64,000 nt of DNA from Paenalicyclobacillus ferrooxydans (lineage in GTDB: Bacteria > Bacillota > Bacilli > Alicyclobacillales > Alicyclobacillaceae), in the NCBI RefSeq assembly GCF_001399675.1, contig NZ_LJCO01000107.1:31450-95449 (forward strand). The letters are read 5' to 3'. The notes under the pieces are model-generated. The model was not told where the DNA came from and ran no database searches. It worked only from the letters and a program-made list of their open reading frames with translations. Position numbers and translations under genes: made by a program. Below, in pieces: positions 34,229-43,412 of the stretch (the stretch's first letter is position 1; every line of letters begins with the position of its first letter).

Positions 34229-35377
34229 ATGCGGATTGTATTGGTTCACGATTATCTCAATCAACGGGGTGGAGCGGAGCGGGTGGTAGCGGCGATGCAC
34301 CGTATCTACCCTGAAGCGGAAGTTCATACGCTGCTTGTTGACCGGACGAAGCTGTGGGAACCGCTTCAAGATGCTGTGATTGTCCCAAGTTTCCTGCAAC
34401 GTATCCCCTTGATACGTAACCACTTTAAGCTGTTCTTCTGGCTGTACCCGTTTGCCATCAGACATCTGAAGATTCCTGAGTGTGACGTTGTACTTACCTC
34501 AAGCAGTGCATATGCGAAGGGTGTTCGATTGAAAGTGCATCAAGGACATCGCCCCGTGCACGTTTGTTATTGTCATAACCCGATGCGGTTTGCCTGGGAT
34601 TTCCATCGTTACATGGAACACGAAACGAAAAACCGAGCACTGGCGCTTGCGGCAAAGCTGCTGGTCCCTCTCTTACGCCGGTGGGACCTCAGAACCTCGA
34701 GGGATGTTGACATCTTCTTAGCTAACTCAACCACTGTTCAGAAGCGAATCGAGAAGATATATGGACGATTCTCTGAGGTGGTGTTTCCTCCTGTCGATAT
34801 TGCGCCCACGGTTGGGTGGGCCGCACCCGAGGATTATTTTCTAGTTGTGTCTAGGCTTGTGTCTTACAAGAGAATTGACCTCGCCGTTCGTGCTTGTTCG
34901 AGGTTGCATAAACGCTTAATCGTGATTGGAACTGGACCGGATAAGGAGAGGCTGATGTCACTTGCAGGACCGACTGTGGAGTTTTTAGGGTGGCAGCCGG
35001 ACGAGGTCGTACGTGAGTACATGGCGCGCTGTAAAGCGCTTATTTTTCCTGGTGAAGAAGATTTTGGAATTACACCTGTCGAGGTAAACGGGCTTGGTCG
35101 TCCCGTTGTGGCATACCAAGGCGGTGGCGCCCTCGATACCCTCGTTGAGGGTCTCAATGGGGTGTTTTTCCCTCGGGCAACCGTTCAATCTTTGAAAGAA
35201 GCGTTGACCTTGTTTGAACGGCTTGACTGGGATAGTCAGGAGATTCGCAACTTGGCGCTTCGTTTTGCACCGTCTCGGTTTGAGAGCGAATTGAAAGCTG
35301 TACTGCACCGTGTTGTTCCGGGCAATCAGGTTAGAGCAGAAGAGGAACAAGAATTTGTCAGGAGGATTGGCGGATGA
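34229..35377 (+). CDS. Glycosyltransferase family 4 (EPS)
   Basis: This 382-residue GT-B glycosyltransferase starts M-R-I-V-L-V-H-D-Y with an R-G-G-A-E-R motif and has the GT4 donor site E-D-F-G-I-T-P-V-E. It adds a sugar to the growing lipid-linked repeat unit; the linkage cannot be read from sequence. GAGGAGG precedes the ATG at 34229. The stop codon overlaps the ugd start by 4 bases. Confidence 0.88.
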   Translation: MRIVLVHDYLNQRGGAERVVAAMHRIYPEAEVHTLLVDRTKLWEPLQDAVIVPSFLQRIPLIRNHFKLFFWLYPFAIRHLKIPECDVVLTSSSAYAKGVRLKVHQGHRPVHVCYCHNPMRFAWDFHRYMEHETKNRALALAAKLLVPLLRRWDLRTSRDVDIFLANSTTVQKRIEKIYGRFSEVVFPPVDIAPTVGWAAPEDYFLVVSRLVSYKRIDLAVRACSRLHKRLIVIGTGPDKERLMSLAGPTVEFLGWQPDEVVREYMARCKALIFPGEEDFGITPVEVNGLGRPVVAYQGGGALDTLVEGLNGVFFPRATVQSLKEALTLFERLDWDSQEIRNLALRFAPSRFESELKAVLHRVVPGNQVRAEEEQEFVRRIGG

Positions 35378-36690
35378 ATATCTGGATAGTGGGGACGGGA
35401 TATGTCGGATTGGTAACAGGTCTTTGCTTTGCGAAGTTAGGGCACCAAGTCTGGTGCATTGACCAAGATAAGACAAAGATTGAACGCTTGAGTGACGGGA
35501 AAGTGCCTATGCACGAACCCGGGCTTCCGGAACTTCTTCATGACCAACTGGCGTTGGGAAGGATTCACTTTGCGCATGAGTACACACACCTGCACGCAGT
35601 AGACGCGGCGTTCATTGCGGTCGGGACACCTCCCACCGAACGAGGCGAAGCCGACCTTCGGTATGTCTTCAGCGTCGTTGAAGACCTGGCAAAGTATGGC
35701 ACACCAGGGCTGTTGGTCGCCACGAAAAGCACCGTTCCAGTGGGCACCGCCGCGAAAATTCGTGAGCGCTTCGACAGACTTGGCCGATCCGATATTGAGG
35801 TCGCCTCGGTCCCTGAATTTCTGCGTGAGGGGAACGCCATTGAAGACACCTTGAATCCACACCGACTTATCTACGGTGTGACCTCCAAAACGGCACTGAC
35901 TGTGTTGGAAGCCATTCACAAGAATCTGGCAAGCCCAGTTGTTGTTTGCGAGCCGCCGACGGCTGAGATGATTAAGTACGCCTCGAATGCATTTCTCGCA
36001 ACCAAAATCTCTTTTGTCAATGAGATTGCAAACATCTGTGACCGTATCGGAGCAGATGTGAGTCAAGTGGCACTTGGGATGGGGCTCGACCCACGTATTG
36101 GACCAAGCTTTCTTCGGGCGGGACTTGGATATGGAGGGTCATGTTTTCCGAAAGACACGAAGGCACTCGTCAACATCGCAGGTGCAGTAAACTACGATTT
36201 TACTCTGCTTCGTGCCGTGGTTGAAGTCAATCAACGACAGCGCATGGCGCCCTTGTACAGGCTCCTCAATTGGTTTGAGGATTTGGCTGGGTTAACTGTG
36301 TGTCTGCTTGGCGTTTCCTTTAAGCCCGGAACGGACGATACGAGAGAATCACCATCGCTCGATCTGGCTCGTCAGTTGGTGGCGCATGGGGCGACAGTCC
36401 GCATGGTAGACCCCGTGGTGAAGGATGCCAAGGTGCCTGGATGCGGTACAGATCTATCTGTAACTTGTGATCCCTATGAAGGCCTCCTCGATGCTGACGC
36501 TGCGGTTCTGGTGACAGAGTGGGATGACTTTCTTCACTTGGATTGGCAACGCGTTAAAAACCTGATGCGTCATCCATTCTGGTTTGATGGGCGCAACGTT
36601 CTTGACCCGGACAGGTTGCGAGAAGCTGGCTTGGTTTTAGCGAACATTGGCCGTGGAGTCAAGCCTTTTCGCCTGGTCGAAGTACTGTAG
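35374..36690 (+). CDS. ugd: UDP-glucose 6-dehydrogenase
   Basis: This 438-residue enzyme oxidises UDP-glucose to UDP-glucuronate with NAD. It has the N-terminal Rossmann motif G-T-G-Y-V-G-L-V, the catalytic Cys in G-Y-G-G-S-C-F-P-K-D-T-K and a C-terminal F-K-P-G-T-D-D-T-R-E-S-P. It implies a glucuronate-containing acidic polysaccharide. Its substrate is made by the GalU encoded at 11390. Confidence 0.94.
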   Translation: MNIWIVGTGYVGLVTGLCFAKLGHQVWCIDQDKTKIERLSDGKVPMHEPGLPELLHDQLALGRIHFAHEYTHLHAVDAAFIAVGTPPTERGEADLRYVFSVVEDLAKYGTPGLLVATKSTVPVGTAAKIRERFDRLGRSDIEVASVPEFLREGNAIEDTLNPHRLIYGVTSKTALTVLEAIHKNLASPVVVCEPPTAEMIKYASNAFLATKISFVNEIANICDRIGADVSQVALGMGLDPRIGPSFLRAGLGYGGSCFPKDTKALVNIAGAVNYDFTLLRAVVEVNQRQRMAPLYRLLNWFEDLAGLTVCLLGVSFKPGTDDTRESPSLDLARQLVAHGATVRMVDPVVKDAKVPGCGTDLSVTCDPYEGLLDADAAVLVTEWDDFLHLDWQRVKNLMRHPFWFDGRNVLDPDRLREAGLVLANIGRGVKPFRLVEVL

Positions 36691-36782
36691 TGCAGGGACA
36701 GGATAAGAGCTTGTCCTGTTATCGAATCGGCTGGATGGACAGAGTTGAATGGAAATAGTTGGATGGAGAGAGGGAATGAGTT

Positions 36783-38699
36783 GTGTGCGGCATTATCGGG
36801 GGAATTGGGTGTTCTGAGACTGCAATTCGGAGGGGTCTCAATACGATGAGGGACCGTGGGCCAGATGACATGGGGGTCTGGCGGGATCAGGCAGTCATTT
36901 TGGGTCATCGAAGACTTGCCATTATTGACACCAGTTTTCGAGGGCAGCAACCGATGACGGACCCCTCGGGTCAAGTTGCAATTACATTCAATGGAGAGAT
37001 CTACAACTATCAGGAGTTACGCACGGAATTGGCCGCGGGATATCCGTTTCGAACGGAGACGGACACAGAGGTTCTCATCGCGGGGTATCTGCGCTGGGGC
37101 GTGGAGCGACTCCTTCAGCGGATCAGAGGTATGTATGCATTTGCCCTGTGGGATGGGCGTGAACAGACCATGATATTGGCACGCGATCCGTTTGGAAAGA
37201 AGCCCCTCTTCTATACGTTACTTACGGGGGAACTTGTCTTTGCTTCCACTCTGAATGCCTTATTAAAGGTGCTTCCTAAGACACCCCCGGTGTCACCGAC
37301 TGCTCTCGACGATTACCTCACTTATCTTGCGGTACCGGGTGAGTCTTGTATCTTCGAGGGCGTGCAGAAACTTCGGCCTGGTCATTATATGGTGTATCGT
37401 AACGGGGTATCACGAGTGTATCGCTACTACTATCTATCTTTTGCAGAACCGCTGAAAATCAGCGAGTCCGAGGCACTAGAGGAACTGGACCGCCTTCTCC
37501 ATATCGCGGTTCGCAGGCGGCTGATCAGTGATGTCCCGATTGGTGCGTTCTTAAGTGGAGGGGTTGACTCCAGCCTGGTTACAGCGATCATGGCCGAAGA
37601 GTCAGCGCTGCCAATAACGACCCTGACAATGGGTTTTGAAGAGGCCATGTATGATGAGCGGCCCTACGCGCGGAGAGTAAGCGAGAAGTACGGCACAAGA
37701 GCAGTTGAGGGCGTCCTCGATAGTCAACTTTGGACGAACCTCCCACGATTGGTTTACGCACTTGGCGAACCCTTTGCAGACTCTTCCGCTCTACCGACCT
37801 ATGCTGTTTCGCGGTTTGCTCGTGAGCATGTCACAGTTGTCTTAAACGGGGATGGCGGAGACGAGTTGTTTGCTGGGTATACGAGACCGCTCGTTGAAGC
37901 GATGGCTTTGAGATATCGACAGATAGTCCCGCATTTTCTTCGAAATGGGATTGGTCGTTACGCAAAGCATCGGCCCAAGCTCCGTCCGAGATTTCTTAAC
38001 GGAGTGAAACAGGTTTTGGAGGCTGGTATGACGGACGCACGGACTGCCTTTGTGTTTGACAGAGCCTTGCGTTCTTTTCGGGGTGGATTGTACAGTCATG
38101 ATTTTCAGCTTCTATTGGGTACGCATCACCCTGACCATTGGTATCAGTCGGTGTGGGACGAAGCAGATGGCCCGTCGCCCGTAGACAAAGCTTTGTATGG
38201 GGACCTGATGACGTATCTGCCAGATGAGTTACTCCCAAAGATGGACGCAATGACAATGGCAAATTCACTCGAAGCACGCTCTCCGCTCCTCGACGTAGAC
38301 CTTGCAAAGTTCACGGCAAGGTTACCCTTTCAACTGAAAGTCCAGGGGATTGAAACAAAGGCATTGTTGAAGAAACTGGCCAGCAAGTATGTGCCGCATG
38401 ATGTCTTATATCGCCCGAAAAAAGGCTTTAACATGCCTTTGTCTGAGTGGCTGCGCTCCACATTATCACCTCTGGCACACGAACTTCTCAGTTCACCTGC
38501 CTTTAACCGGGGCATATTTGACCAAACAGCGGTGAAGAGGATGCTTCATCAACATCAAACTGGAGCTGGAGATTTTGGGCAGCAGTTGTGGTCGCTGATG
38601 ATGCTCGAAATGTGGTACCGAATGTATGTCGACGGGGATATCGGACCAAACGACGAAATCTCCACCGCAATTCATCCAGCCGAGGTGGTGTTTGCATAA
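36783..38699 (+). CDS. asnB: Asparagine synthase, glutamine-hydrolysing (EPS-linked)
   Basis: This 638-residue enzyme retains the catalytic Cys2 (M-C-G-I-I-G-G) and the PP-loop L-S-G-G-V-D-S-S near residue 257. This differs from the lasso cyclase at 111, which lacks the Cys. In EPS and O-antigen clusters such enzymes are thought to amidate uronic acids; with Ugd next door that is a reasonable inference, but plain asparagine synthesis is possible. The GTG start is fixed by the need for Cys2. It overlaps the next gene. Confidence 0.9.
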   Translation: MCGIIGGIGCSETAIRRGLNTMRDRGPDDMGVWRDQAVILGHRRLAIIDTSFRGQQPMTDPSGQVAITFNGEIYNYQELRTELAAGYPFRTETDTEVLIAGYLRWGVERLLQRIRGMYAFALWDGREQTMILARDPFGKKPLFYTLLTGELVFASTLNALLKVLPKTPPVSPTALDDYLTYLAVPGESCIFEGVQKLRPGHYMVYRNGVSRVYRYYYLSFAEPLKISESEALEELDRLLHIAVRRRLISDVPIGAFLSGGVDSSLVTAIMAEESALPITTLTMGFEEAMYDERPYARRVSEKYGTRAVEGVLDSQLWTNLPRLVYALGEPFADSSALPTYAVSRFAREHVTVVLNGDGGDELFAGYTRPLVEAMALRYRQIVPHFLRNGIGRYAKHRPKLRPRFLNGVKQVLEAGMTDARTAFVFDRALRSFRGGLYSHDFQLLLGTHHPDHWYQSVWDEADGPSPVDKALYGDLMTYLPDELLPKMDAMTMANSLEARSPLLDVDLAKFTARLPFQLKVQGIETKALLKKLASKYVPHDVLYRPKKGFNMPLSEWLRSTLSPLAHELLSSPAFNRGIFDQTAVKRMLHQHQTGAGDFGQQLWSLMMLEMWYRMYVDGDIGPNDEISTAIHPAEVVFA

Positions 38700-39934
38700 T
38701 GGCAACAACCAAGATGTCTGTGGCCCAGGTCGATGTGATGTACTACAGTCACTCTGGCGACATCAGCGGCGCTGAGATCAGTTTATTGTTGACGATGCAA
38801 GGTTTGACACGGACCCGAGCGATACTTGTCGCCCCGAACGGGGAACTGACGGATCGCGCAGAGAAGATGGGCATAAGGACTATCATACAGAACAGCTATC
38901 GGGCCCGCATGACGCGAAACCCAATCAAGCTTCTCATTGGGCTGTTGGGTACGTGTGCGGCAGGGCTGCGACTGCGTAAACTGGTTGGTGAACTCCATCC
39001 TCAGATTGTCCATGCGAACTCCATTCGCGCAGGTTTGATTGCAATTCTAGCGACCATAGGGAGAGAGACGAAACTGGTTTGGCATGTCCGTGACCAGTTG
39101 CCCCTGAATGTTGTAGGACGATGGGTACGCCGTGTAGCAGCATACACTACTGATTGTTTGTTCTTTATTTCGAACGATATCCAAAAGAACTTCCTGTCTG
39201 ATATGAACCGACGTGTGCGCAGTCAGGTTGTTTACAATGGGATTGAACTGGACGCTGCACCCCGCAGGCCTAGCATAAGAGGAGATTTGGGCGTATCCAG
39301 TGATACATTCGTGGTTGGGGTTGTTGGACAAATTGCCCCTTGGAAACGCCAGAGAGATGCTATCACCGCTTTTGCACAACTGAGAAAGTCACACCCAAAG
39401 TGTGAGTTATGGATTGTGGGTAGTCCGAAATTTCGCCCGGAAAATGTGGTCTATGAGGCAGATTTACTTGACTATGCGGCTTCGTTGGGGGTAGAAAATG
39501 AAGTTCGCTTTTTCGGTTTTCAGGAGGATGTACTGTCCTTCATGGATGAGATGGATGTGCTGTTGGTCACGTCTAAAAACGAACCCTTTGGGCGAGTGGT
39601 CATTGAGGCCATGCTGATGAGTAAACCTGTCATCGGCACCCGCGGAGGAGGCATCCCGGAAATCATTGCGGATGGGGTAACTGGATTTCTCGTCCAGACA
39701 GGGGATACGGAAATGATGGCAAATCTTTTGGATTGGTTACAGCGCAACGTATCACTCCGAACCAACCTTGGCCGTGCGGGCTATGAGCGTGTGGTATCGC
39801 ATTTTTCTATTCAGAGAACGTGTGCAGAACTGGAGTTGGCATACGCTGATCTGCAAGATCCAGGGTCGCGCGCAATAACTCATGCAGCAGCAACGTTGCA
39901 AGAAGAGGCAGAACGTTATCGCGCCATTCGATAG
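38699..39934 (+). CDS. Glycosyltransferase family 4 (EPS), last gene of operon
   Basis: This 411-residue GT4 enzyme has a D-I-S-G-A-E-I-S N-terminal acceptor region, W-H-V-R-D in the middle and the donor motif N-E-P-F-G-R-V-V-I-E-A-M with G-G-I-P-E-I. The ATG overlaps the asnB stop (ATAATG). No flippase (Wzx), polymerase (Wzy) or chain-length regulator is in the window, so the locus needs partners elsewhere. Confidence 0.88.
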   Translation: MATTKMSVAQVDVMYYSHSGDISGAEISLLLTMQGLTRTRAILVAPNGELTDRAEKMGIRTIIQNSYRARMTRNPIKLLIGLLGTCAAGLRLRKLVGELHPQIVHANSIRAGLIAILATIGRETKLVWHVRDQLPLNVVGRWVRRVAAYTTDCLFFISNDIQKNFLSDMNRRVRSQVVYNGIELDAAPRRPSIRGDLGVSSDTFVVGVVGQIAPWKRQRDAITAFAQLRKSHPKCELWIVGSPKFRPENVVYEADLLDYAASLGVENEVRFFGFQEDVLSFMDEMDVLLVTSKNEPFGRVVIEAMLMSKPVIGTRGGGIPEIIADGVTGFLVQTGDTEMMANLLDWLQRNVSLRTNLGRAGYERVVSHFSIQRTCAELELAYADLQDPGSRAITHAAATLQEEAERYRAIR

Positions 39935-39949
39935 TTGAAAAACCCAAAA

Positions 39950-39977
39950 CAGCGGCGAGTCGAAAGGATCGCCGCTG
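39950..39977. terminator. Bidirectional hairpin between EPS operon and sinR
   Basis: CAGCGGCGA (39950-39958) pairs with TCGCCGCTG (39969-39977). A T-rich tract follows on the minus strand, so it mainly terminates sinR. Confidence 0.75.
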
Positions 39978-40061
39978 GTCATGTTTAGACTGGTTTTGCA
40001 CCACGAATAGTGCGGTATATCCTGCTAGTGTCTTGTCGGAACACTGTGGCTGTGAAGCGAC

Positions 40062-40421
40062 TCATGGATTCGAAGACGGGTCCTCGTCTTCACGCTTGGA
40101 CCGCCACTTCTGGAATTCGAGAAATTCACGGAATTCATCTTTGCTCACTCCAGATGTCATCGCATCTCGAATCAGGCCAATCCAGTCCTGATCGAGCCGT
40201 TCAAGCTGTTTTTGTAACTCCGCGGCGTCTCCTTCGATAAGTGCGGTCATCGATACCCCTAATACACCACATATCTTTTCTAATACAGAAATAGACGGGT
40301 TTCCTTGAATATCCCGTTCAATGGCACTGAGGTATGACTTTGCCACGCCTGCCCGCTCAGCCAACTCGGATAGACTCATTCTCTTCTGTAATCGTAACTG
40401 TTGAATTCGTTTTCCAATCAT
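40062..40421 (-). CDS. sinR: Biofilm master repressor SinR
   Basis: This 119-residue protein matches SinR along its whole length. The N-terminal HTH is M-I-G-K-R-I-Q-Q-L-R with L-S-E-L-A-E-R-A-G-V-A-K-S-Y-L-S-A-I-E-R. The C-terminal Sin domain is L-D-Q-D-W-I-G-L-I-R-D-A-M-T-S-G-V-S-K, then E-F-R-E-F-L-E-F-Q-K-W-R. An upstream ATG at 40499 is in frame, but the start at 40421 aligns with Bacillus SinR and leaves the operator outside the gene. It represses matrix genes; SinI-like partners are at 30980 and 31381. Confidence 0.92.
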   Translation of the reverse strand: MIGKRIQQLRLQKRMSLSELAERAGVAKSYLSAIERDIQGNPSISVLEKICGVLGVSMTALIEGDAAELQKQLERLDQDWIGLIRDAMTSGVSKDEFREFLEFQKWRSKREDEDPSSNP

Positions 40422-40465
40422 TTTCTGTGACGACTCCTCGCTTGACCTTGATGACGTCCTTTTCC

Positions 40466-40481
40466 ATTCCATATAACGAAC
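40466..40481 (-). promoter_or_regulatory. SinR-type operator upstream of sinR
   Basis: Read on the minus strand, GTTCGTTATATGGAAT is a one-mismatch palindrome 45 bases before the sinR start, suggesting autoregulation. Confidence 0.55.
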
Positions 40482-40801
40482 TACACTCGTGTCTATCATA
40501 TCCCAATTTTATTGCCTTCAAAAGAGATTTCGTCTGGGTGTTTTAAATTTTGTCCGTCCTACCCACGGATCTTGAAAATAATAAAGTAAAGTGACAAGCA
40601 TTTCACACAGATATTTCACACGGAAAATCATCATTCGAGCGTGAATTTCGTGCAACGAAGTAATTGAATTCCGACGGGGCCAACCGTACAATAGACTCAT
40701 TCTGTGAACGAGGTCTCAGGCCTGCTAAACATCATGTTTTGCGGTTGCAATGCACTACTGACTTTCTACAGGCTTTCGCAGTTGGGACGGAGGAAAAGAA
40801 G

Positions 40802-42208
40802 TTGCCGGGTGAACCCATACATCGCGTTGCAAAAAGATTGATTCTGATTCGGTCATTACGGAGTATCGGCCAAGGTGCCATGGTCGTCGATCTGACTTTG
40901 TACCTCAAAGCGCTTCATTGGTCCGGTGCCGCAATTGGCGCAGTGACGACCGGAGCTGGGTTATTTGGCGCACTGCTGATTCTGTTTGTGGGTGTGGTCA
41001 GTGACAGGGTAGGGCGGAGACCGTTTCTCTTGGTTTACGAAGGCTTGACCATGTTGGCAGCATTGCTAGCCGCATGGACGACAGCAGGTGTTGTACTGGT
41101 ACTCGCGATTGTGGTGGCGGGTTTTGGCCGGGGACAAGCGGGCGGCGCTGGGCCCTTCATGCCGGCAGAACAGGCCTGGTTGGCCTCTCATGTGTCCCAA
41201 CGCCACCGGGGCCGCGTGTTCAGTATCAACAACGCCGGGGGATTTGTGGGTATGGCCGTCGGTTCCGTGTTGGCTGGTTGGCCAGCTCTTTCTCACGCTC
41301 AAACGGTCCTTGGGTTGTATCGTCCCGTCTTCCTATTGGTCATGGCCATCTCACTGACCTGCTGTCTGCTGGTGTTGTTCACACCGGAGGAGCGTGAGGT
41401 GTCATCGGGGGCACAACGCCGGTCTGCCGAAAATCGCAGTTCAGAAAACGTCGCAGTGTCTTCCAAGGCTTTACATGGCGCTGAATCAAACTCTGCACAG
41501 CAGGTAGGGGACACCAAGAGGTCTGCGGACGCGGAAGCACCACGGCTCAGGGCCGGAGCGAATACAATGAGCCCTGCTTCACAGGCTATCATGCAGCAAC
41601 AAATGGAAATTGAGCAGGTGACAAGACGCCGCGAAAACAGAGCGATGGTACAGTTGGCGCTTGTTAATGCCGTCAACGGACTGGCTGTTGGATTGACCGG
41701 GCCGATGATGGTCTACTGGTTCAGCCTGCGTTTCGGCGCAAGTTCGGCGGATATCGGGGCTACATTGTCTGTTGGTTTCCTGCTCACTGGGTTCGTATCC
41801 TTTCTCAGTGCGTGGCTGGCAGATAAGTATGGGATGGTTCGGTCTGTCACGGGGATGCGTGTGGTCGGATCGTCCATGATGCTGCTTCTGCCTTTTATCC
41901 CAAATTTCTGGGGAGCGTCGGGTCTTTACGCGCTCCGAAGTGCGATGAACCGCGGTACGCAAGGCAATCGTAGTGCGCTATCCGCCAGCATTGTTCGCGA
42001 TAACCGGCGAGGACTGTCCATCAGCATCAATGCCCTGTCGATGCGGCTCCCGTCAGCCATTGGGCCTACCATCACGGGTTTGTTGTTTGATGCCGGAGCC
42101 ATCAATCTCCCGATTTATCTGACCGCGGCACTCCAACTGGTAAACGCATGGTTGTACCAGAGAATGTTTGGCAAGTATGACCAGGATGCGGCGTCCGGGC
42201 ACAAGTGA
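40802..42208 (+). CDS. Major facilitator superfamily transporter
   Basis: This membrane protein of about 468 residues has 12 predicted helices in two halves, split by a polar loop of about 100 residues (roughly 41390-41640) rich in Ser, Ala, Glu and Arg. The first half has the MFS loop motif G-x-x-S-D-R-V-G-R-R-P. The substrate is unknown. The TTG at 40802 is chosen because GGACGGAGG lies 9 bases upstream; the open frame extends further 5' without a ribosome site. Confidence 0.85.
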   Translation: MPGEPIHRVAKRLILIRSLRSIGQGAMVVDLTLYLKALHWSGAAIGAVTTGAGLFGALLILFVGVVSDRVGRRPFLLVYEGLTMLAALLAAWTTAGVVLVLAIVVAGFGRGQAGGAGPFMPAEQAWLASHVSQRHRGRVFSINNAGGFVGMAVGSVLAGWPALSHAQTVLGLYRPVFLLVMAISLTCCLLVLFTPEEREVSSGAQRRSAENRSSENVAVSSKALHGAESNSAQQVGDTKRSADAEAPRLRAGANTMSPASQAIMQQQMEIEQVTRRRENRAMVQLALVNAVNGLAVGLTGPMMVYWFSLRFGASSADIGATLSVGFLLTGFVSFLSAWLADKYGMVRSVTGMRVVGSSMMLLLPFIPNFWGASGLYALRSAMNRGTQGNRSALSASIVRDNRRGLSISINALSMRLPSAIGPTITGLLFDAGAINLPIYLTAALQLVNAWLYQRMFGKYDQDAASGHK

Positions 42209-42331
42209 TGTCTGGTCTCACCAGGCAAATCATGATTGCATGAAAGCGCTGTATCACATACACTGATTATCGTAAGAAACAAACTCTGTTTCCGTAACAA
42301 TGTTACATTGTTTTAGTGACAATGCGAGTTG

Positions 42332-42362
42332 AACACGTGAGACTGAGTGCACGTGTTTTTTT
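42332..42362 (+). terminator. Terminator after the MFS gene
   Basis: AACACGTG (42332-42339) pairs with CACGTGTT (42350-42357), followed by TTTTT. Confidence 0.85.
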
Positions 42363-42509
42363 ATACCTTATGACCTATATAGAACGGTAAGATTACTAAC
42401 GAAAAGATTGCAACAGCAGGATTTCAAACAACAACAGTTACGAAGAATACGAGCAAAAATTCCAAACAAAATGTCAAACAACAAGACGAAGTCTGGGGAG
42501 GACCGGCAA

Positions 42510-43412
42510 ATGGCGTTTACTCATTTGCGAGAGTTAGTGGAGTTGGCGGAGTCACGCGGTGTGAAAATCTCTCGAGTGATGCTCGATGTAGAAATCGAAC
42601 AATCCGGAGTGCCGGAAGCTGAAATCGTGGACAAGATGAGTCAGCAGTTCGACGTCATGGAGGCGGCGGTGCGCAAGGGAACGGAAGAACCCGTTCAAGC
42701 CCGCAGCGGGATCACTGGCGGCGACGGTCATCGGATGTACAATTACGTGAATGCAGGGCGCAGCTTCATTCACCCAACGTCTCTTCGTGCAATGGCTTAT
42801 GCACTGTCGGTGTCTGAAGTGAATTCTGCCATGGGACGCATCGTTGCGACACCGACAGCCGGTTCGGCAGGTATTTTACCCGGGGTGTTGGTGTCTGTGC
42901 TCGATTCCAAACAGTACGCACGGGAAGACATCATTATGTCTCTCATGACGGCTGCGGCGATTGGCCTTGTCATCGCAAACTCTGCGTCGATTTCGGGAGC
43001 GGCAGGAGGGTGCCAGGCTGAAATCGGATCGGCAACTGCGATGGCGGCGGGCGCACTCGTGGAACTCGGTGGAGGAACGCCAGAGCAGGTTACACATGCA
43101 GTTGGATTGGCACTCAAAAACTCGCTTGGACTCGTATGCGATCCGGTGGCAGGGCTCGTTGAAATCCCTTGCATTGTTCGGAACGGGCTGCACTCTATTA
43201 CGGCCTTGGCTGCTGCTGACATGGCTTTGGCGGGTGTGCGAAGTATCATTCCTCCTGATGAGGTGGTTGCGGCCATGTATCGGATCGGCAACGAGCTGCC
43301 ACTGAGCCTCCGGGAGACGGGGATCGGCGGGTTGGCAGGAACGCCGACTGGGAAAGCGATTCGGGAGAGAGTGTTTGGGCGCGCTGAGAAGGAAGGGCAG
43401 AAGACTCTATGA
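42510..43412 (+). CDS. sdaAA: L-serine dehydratase, alpha subunit
   Basis: This 300-residue iron-sulfur subunit deaminates serine to pyruvate. It has the conserved T-P-T-A-G-S-A-G-I-L-P-G segment and the cluster Cys residues in A-G-G-C-Q-A-E-I-G-S-A, G-L-V-C-D-P-V-A-G and E-I-P-C. The ATG at 42510 after GGGGAGG is used; the frame is open 100 bases further upstream. Its stop overlaps the beta-subunit start. Confidence 0.92.
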   Translation: MAFTHLRELVELAESRGVKISRVMLDVEIEQSGVPEAEIVDKMSQQFDVMEAAVRKGTEEPVQARSGITGGDGHRMYNYVNAGRSFIHPTSLRAMAYALSVSEVNSAMGRIVATPTAGSAGILPGVLVSVLDSKQYAREDIIMSLMTAAAIGLVIANSASISGAAGGCQAEIGSATAMAAGALVELGGGTPEQVTHAVGLALKNSLGLVCDPVAGLVEIPCIVRNGLHSITALAAADMALAGVRSIIPPDEVVAAMYRIGNELPLSLRETGIGGLAGTPTGKAIRERVFGRAEKEGQKTL

